From: Victivallales bacterium
Lineage (GTDB): Bacteria > Verrucomicrobiota > Lentisphaeria > Victivallales > Victivallaceae
NCBI GenBank assembly: GCA_030634125.1
Contig: DAOWBJ010000108.1
Span: 1 to 6,282, forward strand
Length of the DNA: 6,282 bases
Direction of reading: 5' to 3'
Below, one piece after another: positions 1 to 6,146 of the stretch (its first letter is position 1; each line of letters begins with the position of its first letter). The notes under the pieces are model-generated. The model saw only the letters and a list, made by a program, of their open reading frames with translations. It did no database searches and was not told where the DNA came from. The translations under genes and the position numbers were made by a program.

Positions 1-85
1 AAAACAAGACATCTAAACGTTTATTTATCTTTTAAAAATAATTTTTTTAGCTCAAGAGGAGGAATGGCATTGGGAGAATTTGTTC

Positions 86-113
86 GAAAAAGGCTTATAT
101 TTTACACCCCAGG
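86..113 (-). repeat. Insertion-sequence-like end, left copy of an inverted pair
   Basis: Read on the - strand this begins CCTGGGGTGT and ends AGCCTTTTTC. It matches 6146-6173 on the + strand at 25 of 28 positions, so the two are inverted copies. The first ten bases also match the terminal repeats of the insertion sequence at 4100-6146. By analogy with those tips, the outer edge is on the high-coordinate side (about 113-118) and the body would extend leftwards out of the window. It lies where the QueG-like gene loses homology. Confidence 0.6.
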
Positions 114-118
114 ACAGA

Positions 119-150
119 CCCCGATGCCAAAAAACCCCGATGCCAAAAAT
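119..150. repeat. 16-bp tandem duplication at the break in the QueG-like gene
   Basis: Two head-to-tail units, 119-134 and 135-150, each read CCCCGATGCCAAAAA plus one base (A in the first unit, T in the second), giving 15/16 identity. They lie between the last recognisable codons of the QueG-like gene and the insertion-sequence-like end. This placement suits a footprint of insertion, excision or slippage, but the mechanism is inference. Confidence 0.75.
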
Positions 151-283
151 GTATCTTGGGTCCTGCTGTTTTGGCGCGCCTTCAAAGCGATCCATGGATG
201 CGATACCGCATAAATCAGCTCCGCATTCTTTTGCCATTCTCTTTACATCGCTTGCTTTCAACATAAAAAATATCCTTTTTTGC

Positions 284-312
284 TTGACTTAATATATAAA
301 CTAAGTTATAAT
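284..312 (+). promoter_or_regulatory. Sigma-70-type promoter for the hydrolase operon
   Basis: TTGACT (284-289) and TATAAT (307-312) are separated by exactly 17 nt. This is five of six matches at -35 and a perfect -10. Transcription would start near 319 and leave a leader of about 190 nt before the ATG at 511. The leader would contain the possible reverse transcriptase relic and the hairpin at 448-466. The region is AT-rich, so chance matches occur, but the exact spacing makes this the best candidate on the + strand. Confidence 0.55.
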
Positions 313-371
313 ATCCATTATTGCAGGATAAATATAAATATACTAACTAAATACAATTATAATAAATATGA

Positions 372-494
372 TACAAGTTGTCAAGAGAGTTTTTGAAATT
401 TTATCCATTCTTTCTGAATGCTGACTTTCTGAGGCAATGCTTTTACAGCCTTGACAGAAACAAGGCGGTAGGTTTAACAAAGATAAATAAATAA
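372..494 (+). pseudogene. Possible relic of a group II intron reverse transcriptase
   Basis: The + frame is open from 372 to the TAA at 492-494, with no convincing start codon. Its translation includes NADFLRQCFYSLDRNKAVG. This resembles the segment before reverse transcriptase domain 1 in group II intron (LtrA-like) proteins, where a helix is followed by a (D/K)(R/K)(N/D)KA(A/V/S)G motif and usually then (I/V)DG(V/M)T. Here the continuation is LTKINK and then the stop, so at most about 25 residues are recognisable. No catalytic YADD box or intron RNA structure is visible. The stretch is short and chance resemblance is possible. Confidence 0.3.
448..466 (+). promoter_or_regulatory. Small hairpin or operator-like inverted repeat in the operon leader
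   Basis: GCCTTG (448-453) and CAAGGC (461-466) are perfect 6-bp arms around a 7-nt loop, about 45 nt before the hydrolase start. It could be an operator half-site pair or a leader hairpin. There is no U-tract after it, so it is not an intrinsic terminator. It overlaps the possible reverse transcriptase relic, so the symmetry may be incidental. Confidence 0.3.
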
Positions 495-510
495 AAGGTT
501 TTATAAATAA

Positions 511-2529
511 ATGTACAACTTACGCTTTCGCCAAGTTCATTTGGACTTTCATACTTCACCACATATTCCTAAGATAGGAATTTCTTTTAATAAGCAGAAG
601 TGGCAGGAAACATTGAAAGCTGCCCATGTTGACTCAATCACATGTTTCGCGGTTTGTCATCACGGCTGGAGCTACTACAATACAGAAGTGGGAGAACGTC
701 ATCCACATTTGGATTTCGATTTGTTGCGTGCGCAGTTTGACGCCTGCAAGGAAATTGATATCAATGTACCAATTTATATTACTGCAGGAATCAACAATTG
801 GGCTGCTGAAAAACACCCTGAATGGCGTGAAGTAGGATATGACGGACGCTATACCGGGAGAGCACAAAATGTTACAGATTCCGGATTTCATAATATGTGT
901 TTCAACTCACCATTTTTAGACTTTCTATGTGACCAAATCCGTGAAGTCGCAGGTCTTTTCCCAAATTGTGATGGTTTATTTTTCGACATCATCATCCAAG
1001 GTCAATGCTGTTGTAAATGGTGTTTAAAATCAATGGCGGAAAAAGGGCTTGACCCGACTTCTGAACAAGATCGCAAATTACATGCTAAAATGGTGCTTAA
1101 AAAATATTACAAAAAAACCACTGCTGCCAGTAGAGAATTAAATCCTGATATGCCGGTTACCCATAATAGCGGGCACGTTACCCGCGGAGATCGAGATGTT
1201 CTTAAATACCTAAGCCATCTCGAATTAGAATCCCTTCCAACTGGTGGCTGGGGCTATGATCATTTTCCCATGGGTGCTAAATACTGTACAAATTTGGAAT
1301 ATGATTTCCTCGGCATGACTGGTAAATTTCATACTACCTGGGGCGAGTTTGGCGGTTTTAAGCACCCTGACGCTCTGCGTTATGAATGCGCGGCAATGAT
1401 TGCTTATAACGCTAAATGCAGTATCGGGGACCAACTACACCCTTGTGGTGAACTTGATGAATCAACCTATAAGTTAATTGGCAACGCATACAAGGAAGTA
1501 AAAGCCAAAGAAGCTTGGTGTAAAAATGTACAATCCGTAGCTAATGTCGCTGTTCTTTCCAGCGTTGCGGCTAACTCGGAACATCCACGTGAAGAAGACA
1601 GTGATATCGGCGTAACCCGTATTCTGCTTGAAAGTCATATTCTTTTTGATATTATTGACGCGGAAATGGATTTTTCTAAATATAAGATGCTTATCCTGCC
1701 GGATGACATAGTTATTCGTCATGACCTCAAAAAATTACTGGATGCCTACCTTGCCCAGGGCGGTAAATTATTCCTGACCGGCAAAAGCGGTCTCAATGCT
1801 GACGAAACAGAATTTTTATTCGATGTCGGCGCGACACTCGAAGGTCCCAGCAAATTTTCTCCTGACTACATTCTGCCAAACAAAGACCTGCGAGCGAATT
1901 TTGTCGACAGCCCCTCAGTTTGCTATACTAGAAGTTACCGGATAAAAGTGACTGACGGGGAATCACTCGGCGATGTTTATGATCCATACTTCAACCGCAG
2001 CTATAAACATTTTTGTTCACATCAGCACACCCCGAATAGACTTGATCCTTCAGGTTTCGCATGCGCTGTAATGAAAAATAAAGTCATGTATTTAGCGCAT
2101 CCTGTTTTCATAATGTATCGTGGTTTCGGAGCAATAGCAGTTAAAGAATACATTGTAAACTGCATCAAAAAACTGCTCGGTGATGATTTGTCATTGACTA
2201 CTAATCTACCATCAACAGCTCGGATTACATTGAATGAACAAGTCGCTGAAAACCGCAGCATACTGCATCTTTTGAGTGCAAATACAATCCTGCGCGGTGG
2301 AGAAGTGAGTCTTTCTGGAGGTAACCTGAGTAGAGCTGGGAATATCGAAGTCATCGAAGAGTTACTGCCTTTATATAATACGGAAGTTACTTTAAAAACA
2401 AGGAAGCCGGTGAAAAGTATAAGCCTGGAACCGCAAGGCAAAGAGCTTGCTTTTGAGCATATTGACAACGTTATAAAGATAAATATTGATGAGTTTACCT
2501 GTCACCAAATGATTGTTTTACATCACTAA
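511..2529 (+). CDS. GHL6-type putative glycoside hydrolase with trimerisation-like domain
   Basis: This is a 672-residue protein of the hypothetical glycosyl hydrolase 6 (GHL6) type, often annotated as a beta-galactosidase-trimerisation-domain or alpha-amylase-family protein. Family features appear in order: LRFRQVHLDFHTSPHI at residues 4-19; a TIM-barrel-like region to about 340 with DSITCFAVCHHG (41-52), FFDI (157-160), HLELESLPTGGWGYDHFP (236-253), GMTGKFHTTWGEFGGFKHP (268-286) and SIGDQLHP (304-311); a GH42M-like alpha/beta domain around 345-560 with VAVLSS, DFSKYKMLILPD and AQGGKLFLTGKSGL; and a C-terminal beta-sandwich from about 565. Candidate catalytic acids are D159, E238, E240, E279 and D307; I cannot assign them. 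C166, C167, C168 and C171 form a possible metal site. No signal peptide is visible, so it is probably cytoplasmic. The start is supported because family homology begins at residue 4; AAAAGG (493-498) lies 12 nt upstream, which is rather far. Substrate is unknown. The reading frame looks intact. Confidence 0.85.
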   Translation: MYNLRFRQVHLDFHTSPHIPKIGISFNKQKWQETLKAAHVDSITCFAVCHHGWSYYNTEVGERHPHLDFDLLRAQFDACKEIDINVPIYITAGINNWAAEKHPEWREVGYDGRYTGRAQNVTDSGFHNMCFNSPFLDFLCDQIREVAGLFPNCDGLFFDIIIQGQCCCKWCLKSMAEKGLDPTSEQDRKLHAKMVLKKYYKKTTAASRELNPDMPVTHNSGHVTRGDRDVLKYLSHLELESLPTGGWGYDHFPMGAKYCTNLEYDFLGMTGKFHTTWGEFGGFKHPDALRYECAAMIAYNAKCSIGDQLHPCGELDESTYKLIGNAYKEVKAKEAWCKNVQSVANVAVLSSVAANSEHPREEDSDIGVTRILLESHILFDIIDAEMDFSKYKMLILPDDIVIRHDLKKLLDAYLAQGGKLFLTGKSGLNADETEFLFDVGATLEGPSKFSPDYILPNKDLRANFVDSPSVCYTRSYRIKVTDGESLGDVYDPYFNRSYKHFCSHQHTPNRLDPSGFACAVMKNKVMYLAHPVFIMYRGFGAIAVKEYIVNCIKKLLGDDLSLTTNLPSTARITLNEQVAENRSILHLLSANTILRGGEVSLSGGNLSRAGNIEVIEELLPLYNTEVTLKTRKPVKSISLEPQGKELAFEHIDNVIKINIDEFTCHQMIVLHH

Positions 2530-2541
2530 AGCCAAACACTA

Positions 2542-3762
2542 ATGAAAAATAATATGTTCAAATTTAAAAGAATTACGCCAAATGATGGCGGGTCCTGGTT
2601 TTTCGGGTATTTTGATAAATATCCCTGGGATGTCAGCGGGCGCTATGTACTGGCGAACCGGGCGGAATTTATGGATCGTCAACCAACAGCCGAGGATAAA
2701 TTGATTGTCGGCATGATTGACCGTCAGGACAATAATAAATTTATCAAAATAGGCAAAACCCGCACATGGTGCTGGCAGCAGGGCTGTATGTTGCAGTGGT
2801 TGAATGACAAATCGGGGACTAAAGTTATCTATAATGACCGTGAAGATGATAAATTTGTTGCCAGGATTGTGGATGTATTTACTGGCGAAAAACAAACTTT
2901 ATGCCGCCCTGTATATTGTCTCAGTCCTGATGGAAAATATGCTTTAAGTATTAATTTTTCCCGGCTCGATAAAGAGCGTCCCGGTTATGGTTATGCTGGA
3001 GCCAAAGATGGCTTTGCCAATGAAAACCATCCTGAAAATGATGGTGTCTGGTCGATTGATATAGAAAAGAATATGGCAAAGCTGATTATTTCTGTCGACC
3101 AGATTGTCAAAACCTTTAACCGACCCGAAATGAATGATAACGCTAATTGGTTCAATCATCTATTGTTTTCGCCCGACAGCCAACGTTTTGCCTTTCTGCA
3201 CCGTTGGCGTATGTCGGGGGGTGGACATTTAACTCACATGTTTACTGCGGATATTGACGGACAAAATATTTATCCATTAAATCTTGATGATATGACCTCA
3301 CATTATACATGGTTTGATAATGATAAAATAATCTCTTTCGCAAATCGACATAATGGAGGTTGGGATTATTATGAATTCAACGATCAAACCAACATTGTGA
3401 AACAAGTTGGACCAGAGATTTTACACGGTATTGATGGACATTGTTCCTATTCGCTGGATAAAAAATGGATGTTGACCGATAATTATCCTAATCCTGAAAA
3501 TGCTAATAAAAGAAGTTTATTTTTATTTAATAATTGCAGTCGTAAACTTTTTGAATTTGGTAAATTTTATGCAGACTCTAAAGTGCCGACACCAGCTCGC
3601 TGCGACCTACACCCGAACTGGTCACGCGACTGTACTCAAGTTTGTTTCGATTCTATTCACGAGGGAACACGGCATATTTATATTATAGATGTCGCTTGTC
3701 AACGCCAATCTCATTTGTCCGAAAAACGCTGTACTAATGATTCCGCGAGCTTCCAAGCTTGA
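2542..3762 (+). CDS. Beta-propeller protein, oligogalacturonate-lyase/TolB-like
   Basis: This 406-residue protein belongs to a beta-propeller family I associate with planctomycetes and Lentisphaerota, usually annotated as hypothetical, WD40-like or oligogalacturonate lyase. Visible motifs are FFGYFDKYPWD (20-30), WCWQQGCMLQW (76-86), VIYNDRE (95-101), CLSPDGKYALSINFSRL (126-142), RPGYGYAG (146-153), WFNHLLFSPDSQRFAFLHRW (203-222), GIDGHCSYSLDKKWMLTDNYP (296-316) and RCDLHPNWSRD (353-363). The SPDG-like turns are repeated propeller blades. H206, H220, H254, H300, H357 and H373 are candidate metal or catalytic residues, by analogy with PL22 lyases that use histidines around manganese. Lyase activity is inference. 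There is no signal peptide. It starts 12 nt after the hydrolase stop, so the two form an operon. No strong Shine-Dalgarno is visible; Met5 (2554) is an alternative start. The last 22 residues look unlike the family's usual ending. Confidence 0.8.
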   Translation: MKNNMFKFKRITPNDGGSWFFGYFDKYPWDVSGRYVLANRAEFMDRQPTAEDKLIVGMIDRQDNNKFIKIGKTRTWCWQQGCMLQWLNDKSGTKVIYNDREDDKFVARIVDVFTGEKQTLCRPVYCLSPDGKYALSINFSRLDKERPGYGYAGAKDGFANENHPENDGVWSIDIEKNMAKLIISVDQIVKTFNRPEMNDNANWFNHLLFSPDSQRFAFLHRWRMSGGGHLTHMFTADIDGQNIYPLNLDDMTSHYTWFDNDKIISFANRHNGGWDYYEFNDQTNIVKQVGPEILHGIDGHCSYSLDKKWMLTDNYPNPENANKRSLFLFNNCSRKLFEFGKFYADSKVPTPARCDLHPNWSRDCTQVCFDSIHEGTRHIYIIDVACQRQSHLSEKRCTNDSASFQA

Positions 3763-3769
3763 TGTGTGA

Positions 3770-3964
3770 ATGGCTGAAAAAATGTTCCGCGATCCATGCG
3801 TATATGAAACTGCGACAACCGCTGCCGGTCAAAAACAGTATACCCTCAGCGGAATCAAACCTGTTGTCAATACGCCCCGACGCCTGATATTTTTCCTCAA
3901 CGGAGCAATTGCCTTTGAGCTGAAATTAAACCGAAAAATCGACCAACTCCCTGCAAAAACTTAA
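3770..3964 (+). CDS. Doubtful 64-residue ORF, unknown function
   Basis: An ATG-initiated frame begins 7 nt after the propeller stop and encodes 64 residues, with no domain, signal peptide or membrane segment that I recognise. It contains a basic, proline-bearing middle (VVNTPRRLIFF). No clear Shine-Dalgarno precedes the ATG, and the next upstream frame-mate ends immediately before it with TGA. Its position suggests either a small third operon member or decayed DNA beside the insertion sequence. I favour decay; it is listed so the stretch is not overlooked. Confidence 0.15.
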   Translation: MAEKMFRDPCVYETATTAAGQKQYTLSGIKPVVNTPRRLIFFLNGAIAFELKLNRKIDQLPAKT

Positions 3965-4003
3965 CCGCCGGGAGGATGGATTTTTATTATCTACGTCAAA
4001 AAA

Positions 4004-4046
4004 GGGACATTCTACTTCGGCGAAATTGGGACATTTGAACTCGGCG
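4004..4046 (+). repeat. Two direct GGGACATT repeats, possible end of another insertion sequence
   Basis: Units at 4004-4022 and 4028-4046 share 15 of 19 positions: GGGACATT at the start and CTCGGCG or TTCGGCG at the end, with a 24-nt pitch. Paired subterminal GGGACATT repeats are a pattern I associate with ends of IS21/IS481-like elements, which carry multiple transposase binding sites. No transposase for such an element is in the window, so this would be an orphan end. The repeat is directly visible; the family link is tentative. Confidence 0.4.
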
Positions 4047-4099
4047 CTGACAGCAAATAGAACAATCTAAAAAATAGATATTTCCAATATAAATAAGGC

Positions 4100-4132
4100 G
4101 ACTGTCCTGGGGTGTTAAATCTGTGGGGTTTT
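4100..4132 (+). repeat. Left terminal inverted repeat of the insertion sequence
   Basis: Reading inward, GACTGT is followed by CCTGGGGTGT and, 8 nt on, TGTGGGGTTTT. It matches the reverse complement of 6114-6146 except at 4101 and 4105. The transposase's last codons (K-T-P-Q-I) and its TAA stop (4115-4117) lie inside it. Confidence 0.85.
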
Positions 4133-6013
4133 TCTTTTATTTTCTTCACCTAACTTTTTGTTTTTGAGCCTAAAAGCTTGTCTTCGTCTGCTAAATAAAC
4201 TGATGCCGACGTTTTTCTTAAGCCAGTCTGAGACGTCTTTTGCCGAAATACTTTCCATGGCTACTTTCACTTCTTTATAGTCTACATTGCTGGTAAAAAC
4301 TGGAATAGTCAATACAGCTCTGCCTATTTCTTTCATCGGACTCTTGCCTGAAAAATTCTTATATTTCCCAAATACAGACTCTATTATATCACTACAGCCT
4401 GGATAAACTCCCCTTATTCCAGCGCATTCATCCTCAATATATGCAAAAACTTCATCCCTGATATCTTTTAATTGTAAAGAGTTTATCTTCATGGAGCTTA
4501 TGGATTTTTTGAATTTAGCTTTTGTCTGTTTGCGAAAACCATTGGTCTTCACTTCCATTTTGACTGCATGAAGAATATCAAGCATCATTCTCCATTCACT
4601 GATGTGTGATTTATATTCTTGCAGCCATGAGAGTTTAGCGGTGAATTTTTCAGTTTCCACCCTCGACATGGATTTAGTTTTCTGCTTTAATATCATCTCC
4701 GCCCATTTTACATAAGCATCAAGATTTTGCCAGCGTGATTTGTCGCGCGGCTTTGGCGGTGAGAGAAAGCCCAGTTCGGTATGAACTATACTTCTTTTGC
4801 TTTCTGCTATTTTAGCGCAAAATGCCTGCCATATCTTATCGTCTTTTAATTGATGTTTCAGTATTAAAGCGGTTTTGTGAGTTACGTCGTAAGTTTGACG
4901 AACTATTGAGCCGCTCGCGTTCTGTTCAATAAAATCCCGGCTGCCTCTTACAATATTTAGTCCGCCATCCGAGATGATTTGAGCAGGAATCCCTGTATCT
5001 TCCGTAATATTTTCAAGAGTGCCTGTCACACTTGCGGCAGTCGCACTCTCAACAATATCTACAGCCAAAACTTCCATATCCTTGTGACGCAGTTTGCACT
5101 TATTCTTACGGAATTCTTCCAGCGTCACTCCTAATACGAGCAGGCATTGTTTCTTTCCAAACTCAATGGAATGATCAAGAAAAAACACCCAGTCATTTCG
5201 TCTTTTCGGTGTTTGTCTAAGTTTATACAAACCATATCGCATAAGCCAGTTCTGCACTACGGCGTGGCATGGAACGCCACCTTTAAAGCAATGATTAAAA
5301 AGAGCTAAAGTACGTTTAACTCCCCGCAATGACAACAAACCGCTAACTACAAGTTTTATTGCTATAACAACCGTTTTGAGCGGATATTTGAATTTACTCG
5401 GTGGGCTGTCGATTAATTTATCCTGAATTGGCGGATAATTTTTTTTAGATTTTTCCAACTCTTTGCAAAGTCCCTGATTTTCTTTTTTGGCTTGCATTGC
5501 TTTGGCTTTCCAATTATCCCGGCTCTTTTCCAAATCACGAACTTTAACCTGATTTTTTGCGATTTCCGCCTGTCGTTCCAATGCTTTAGTTTTCCATTTA
5601 TCCCGACTCGAGCGAGTTTCTCTCAAAATTATTGAAGCTGCTTTAGTGCCTGTTTTTTTGCTCATTTCTGAATCAAGTACTTTTTCATACTTATCACGCA
5701 TTCCTTGCAAGCCATCCTGATGATATAATTCAATCATTTCTAAACCAAGCTCTAAGGAATTTGAGCGCGATTGTCGATAATTTTCAGTCATCTCTTTGAT
5801 AATTGGAGCATCTTCTTTTTTTACGGAGATGCTTGAATTTTTATTTTTCAAGCTGTAGCTGAGTCGATAATAAGGACCATGTTTGCGAGGGTTAATTTTA
5901 TCTTTGCAACAGCATTGAGCTTTTCCACACACATTGTAATGTTCCGCCAATGATCCCGGCAGAACTGGTTTAGCTTGCACCATGATTCTTATTTGCTTTT
6001 TCACTTGCAACAC
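4115..6013 (-). CDS. DDE transposase with DUF6788-like N-terminus and coiled coil
   Basis: This 632-residue protein would catalyse excision and insertion of the element. Residues about 18-80 match the DUF6788 pattern: PGSLAEHYNVCGKAQCCCKD then NPRKHGPYYRLSYS, with C29 and C34-C36 a possible zinc site. Residues about 105-192 form a charged coiled coil in which SRDKWKTKA (136-144) recurs as SRDNWKAKA (164-172), a 28-residue period. The catalytic core follows: FFLDHSIEFG (D280), QIISDGG (D349) and SDIIESVFGKYK (E545) are the likely DDE triad, with YDVTHK (375-380) between. The longest frame starts at GTG 6011-6013, but the in-frame GTG at 6002-6004 is better supported because AAAAAGG (6013-6019) lies 8 nt upstream; ATG 5981-5983 is a third option. 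The gene converges on the hydrolase operon. No frameshift is seen, so it is probably functional. Confidence 0.88.
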   Translation of the reverse strand: MLQVKKQIRIMVQAKPVLPGSLAEHYNVCGKAQCCCKDKINPRKHGPYYRLSYSLKNKNSSISVKKEDAPIIKEMTENYRQSRSNSLELGLEMIELYHQDGLQGMRDKYEKVLDSEMSKKTGTKAASIILRETRSSRDKWKTKALERQAEIAKNQVKVRDLEKSRDNWKAKAMQAKKENQGLCKELEKSKKNYPPIQDKLIDSPPSKFKYPLKTVVIAIKLVVSGLLSLRGVKRTLALFNHCFKGGVPCHAVVQNWLMRYGLYKLRQTPKRRNDWVFFLDHSIEFGKKQCLLVLGVTLEEFRKNKCKLRHKDMEVLAVDIVESATAASVTGTLENITEDTGIPAQIISDGGLNIVRGSRDFIEQNASGSIVRQTYDVTHKTALILKHQLKDDKIWQAFCAKIAESKRSIVHTELGFLSPPKPRDKSRWQNLDAYVKWAEMILKQKTKSMSRVETEKFTAKLSWLQEYKSHISEWRMMLDILHAVKMEVKTNGFRKQTKAKFKKSISSMKINSLQLKDIRDEVFAYIEDECAGIRGVYPGCSDIIESVFGKYKNFSGKSPMKEIGRAVLTIPVFTSNVDYKEVKVAMESISAKDVSDWLKKNVGISLFSRRRQAFRLKNKKLGEENKRKTPQI

Positions 6014-6019
6014 CTTTTT
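6013..6019 (-). promoter_or_regulatory. Ribosome binding site favouring the transposase start at 6004
   Basis: On the - strand AAAAAGG is followed by 8 nt and then GTG (6004-6002). This spacing suits GTG 6004 and would be impossible for GTG 6013, which overlaps the motif. The protein would then begin KKQIRIMVQAK after the initiator. Confidence 0.5.
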
Positions 6020-6028
6020 GTAAAATTA

Positions 6029-6046
6029 ATAGATTTAGAAATCTAT
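6029..6046. promoter_or_regulatory. Palindrome in the transposase leader
   Basis: ATAGATTT (6029-6036), AG, AAATCTAT (6039-6046) form perfect 8-bp arms with a 2-nt centre. It sits just downstream of the predicted -10 and upstream of the ribosome binding site. That position suits an operator, possibly for transposase autoregulation, or an RNA hairpin limiting expression. The symmetry is visible; the role is inference. Confidence 0.45.
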
Positions 6047-6049
6047 CGG

Positions 6050-6077
6050 AATATACATAAAAAAAGAGAAAAATCAA
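6050..6077 (-). promoter_or_regulatory. Likely transposase promoter
   Basis: On the - strand TTGATT (6077-6072) and TATATT (6055-6050) are 16 nt apart, giving four and five matches of six to the sigma-70 consensus. Transcription would begin about 6043, inside the palindrome 6029-6046. The promoter lies within the insertion sequence, about 40 nt inside the right terminal repeat. Confidence 0.45.
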
Positions 6078-6113
6078 GTTTTTAAGCAAAAAAACAGTGA
6101 ATTTTTATTTTTC

Positions 6114-6146
6114 AAAACCCCACAGATTTAACACCCCAGGTCAGAC
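6114..6146 (-). repeat. Right terminal inverted repeat of the insertion sequence
   Basis: This is the reverse complement of 4100-4132 with two mismatches; 6114-6140 pairs perfectly with 4106-4132. Its outer edge overlaps the start of a second, oppositely oriented repeat end. Confidence 0.85.

Larger units (their letters stand above)
52..264 (-). pseudogene. Truncated QueG-like 4Fe-4S protein, N-terminal fragment
   Basis: The first 40 residues resemble the N-terminus of the epoxyqueuosine-reductase-like (QueG-related) iron-sulfur proteins: a short helix, then GADLCGIASMDRFEGAP and DPRYIF. In intact relatives the last motif leads into a segment like PGAKSVIV. Intact proteins are several hundred residues long and carry cysteine clusters for two 4Fe-4S centres, all missing here. 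After F40 (about position 145) the frame runs through a 16-bp tandem repeat and an insertion-sequence-like end, then stops after 30 residues that match nothing I recognise. The start is well supported: ATG at 262-264 with AAGGA (273-277) 8 nt upstream. The gene diverges from the hydrolase operon. It was probably cut by a transposition or deletion event. The family call is from motif memory; the truncation is directly visible. Confidence 0.6.
3763..4099. other. Gap between operon and insertion sequence, no confident gene
   Basis: These 337 nt hold only short, unconvincing ORFs and a pair of GGGACATT repeats. One ORF starts with an ATG at 3762-3764 overlapping the propeller's stop as TGATG and gives 41 residues, ending at 3887. 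Another runs from 3770 to 3964 in a different frame. The two overlap, so at most one is real. I see no hairpin plus T-run to end the operon. The sequence may be decayed gene or mobile-element debris. Confidence 0.6.
4100..6146 (-). mobile_element. Complete insertion sequence with a DUF6788-DDE transposase
   Basis: The 2,047-bp element is bounded by inverted repeats 4100-4132 and 6114-6146, identical at 31 of 33 positions including an uninterrupted 27-bp match (4106-4132 with 6114-6140). It carries a single transposase gene on the - strand. The intact frame and the near-identical ends suggest recent activity. I cannot find a target-site duplication: the flanks differ, and the right flank is itself another repeat end, so the exact outer boundary could shift by a few bases. 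I cannot place it in a named IS family; similar transposases occur in planctomycetes and cyanobacteria. Confidence 0.8.

Noticed and set aside
119..150. CRISPR-like repeats
   Set aside because: There are only two 16-bp units with no spacer between them, so this is a tandem duplication.
64..213. + strand ORF of 49 codons preceded by GAGGAGG
   Set aside because: The purine run ends only 1 nt before the ATG, and the frame runs antisense through the QueG-like fragment and across the repeats, so it is probably a chance ORF.
80..292. + strand ORF of 70 codons over the QueG-like fragment
   Set aside because: It is the antisense of recognisable QueG-like coding sequence and contains no domain of its own.
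451..479. Second promoter TTGACA-17-TTAACA nearer the hydrolase start
   Set aside because: The -35 is perfect, but the -10 matches poorly (TTAACA), so the upstream TTGACT/TATAAT pair is preferred.
2022..2468. - strand ORF of 148 codons inside the hydrolase gene
   Set aside because: It lies wholly opposite conserved hydrolase codons, has no recognisable domain and is a frame shadow.
2539..2895. - strand ORF of 118 codons opposite the propeller gene start
   Set aside because: The + frame carries clear family motifs here; the antisense frame has none.
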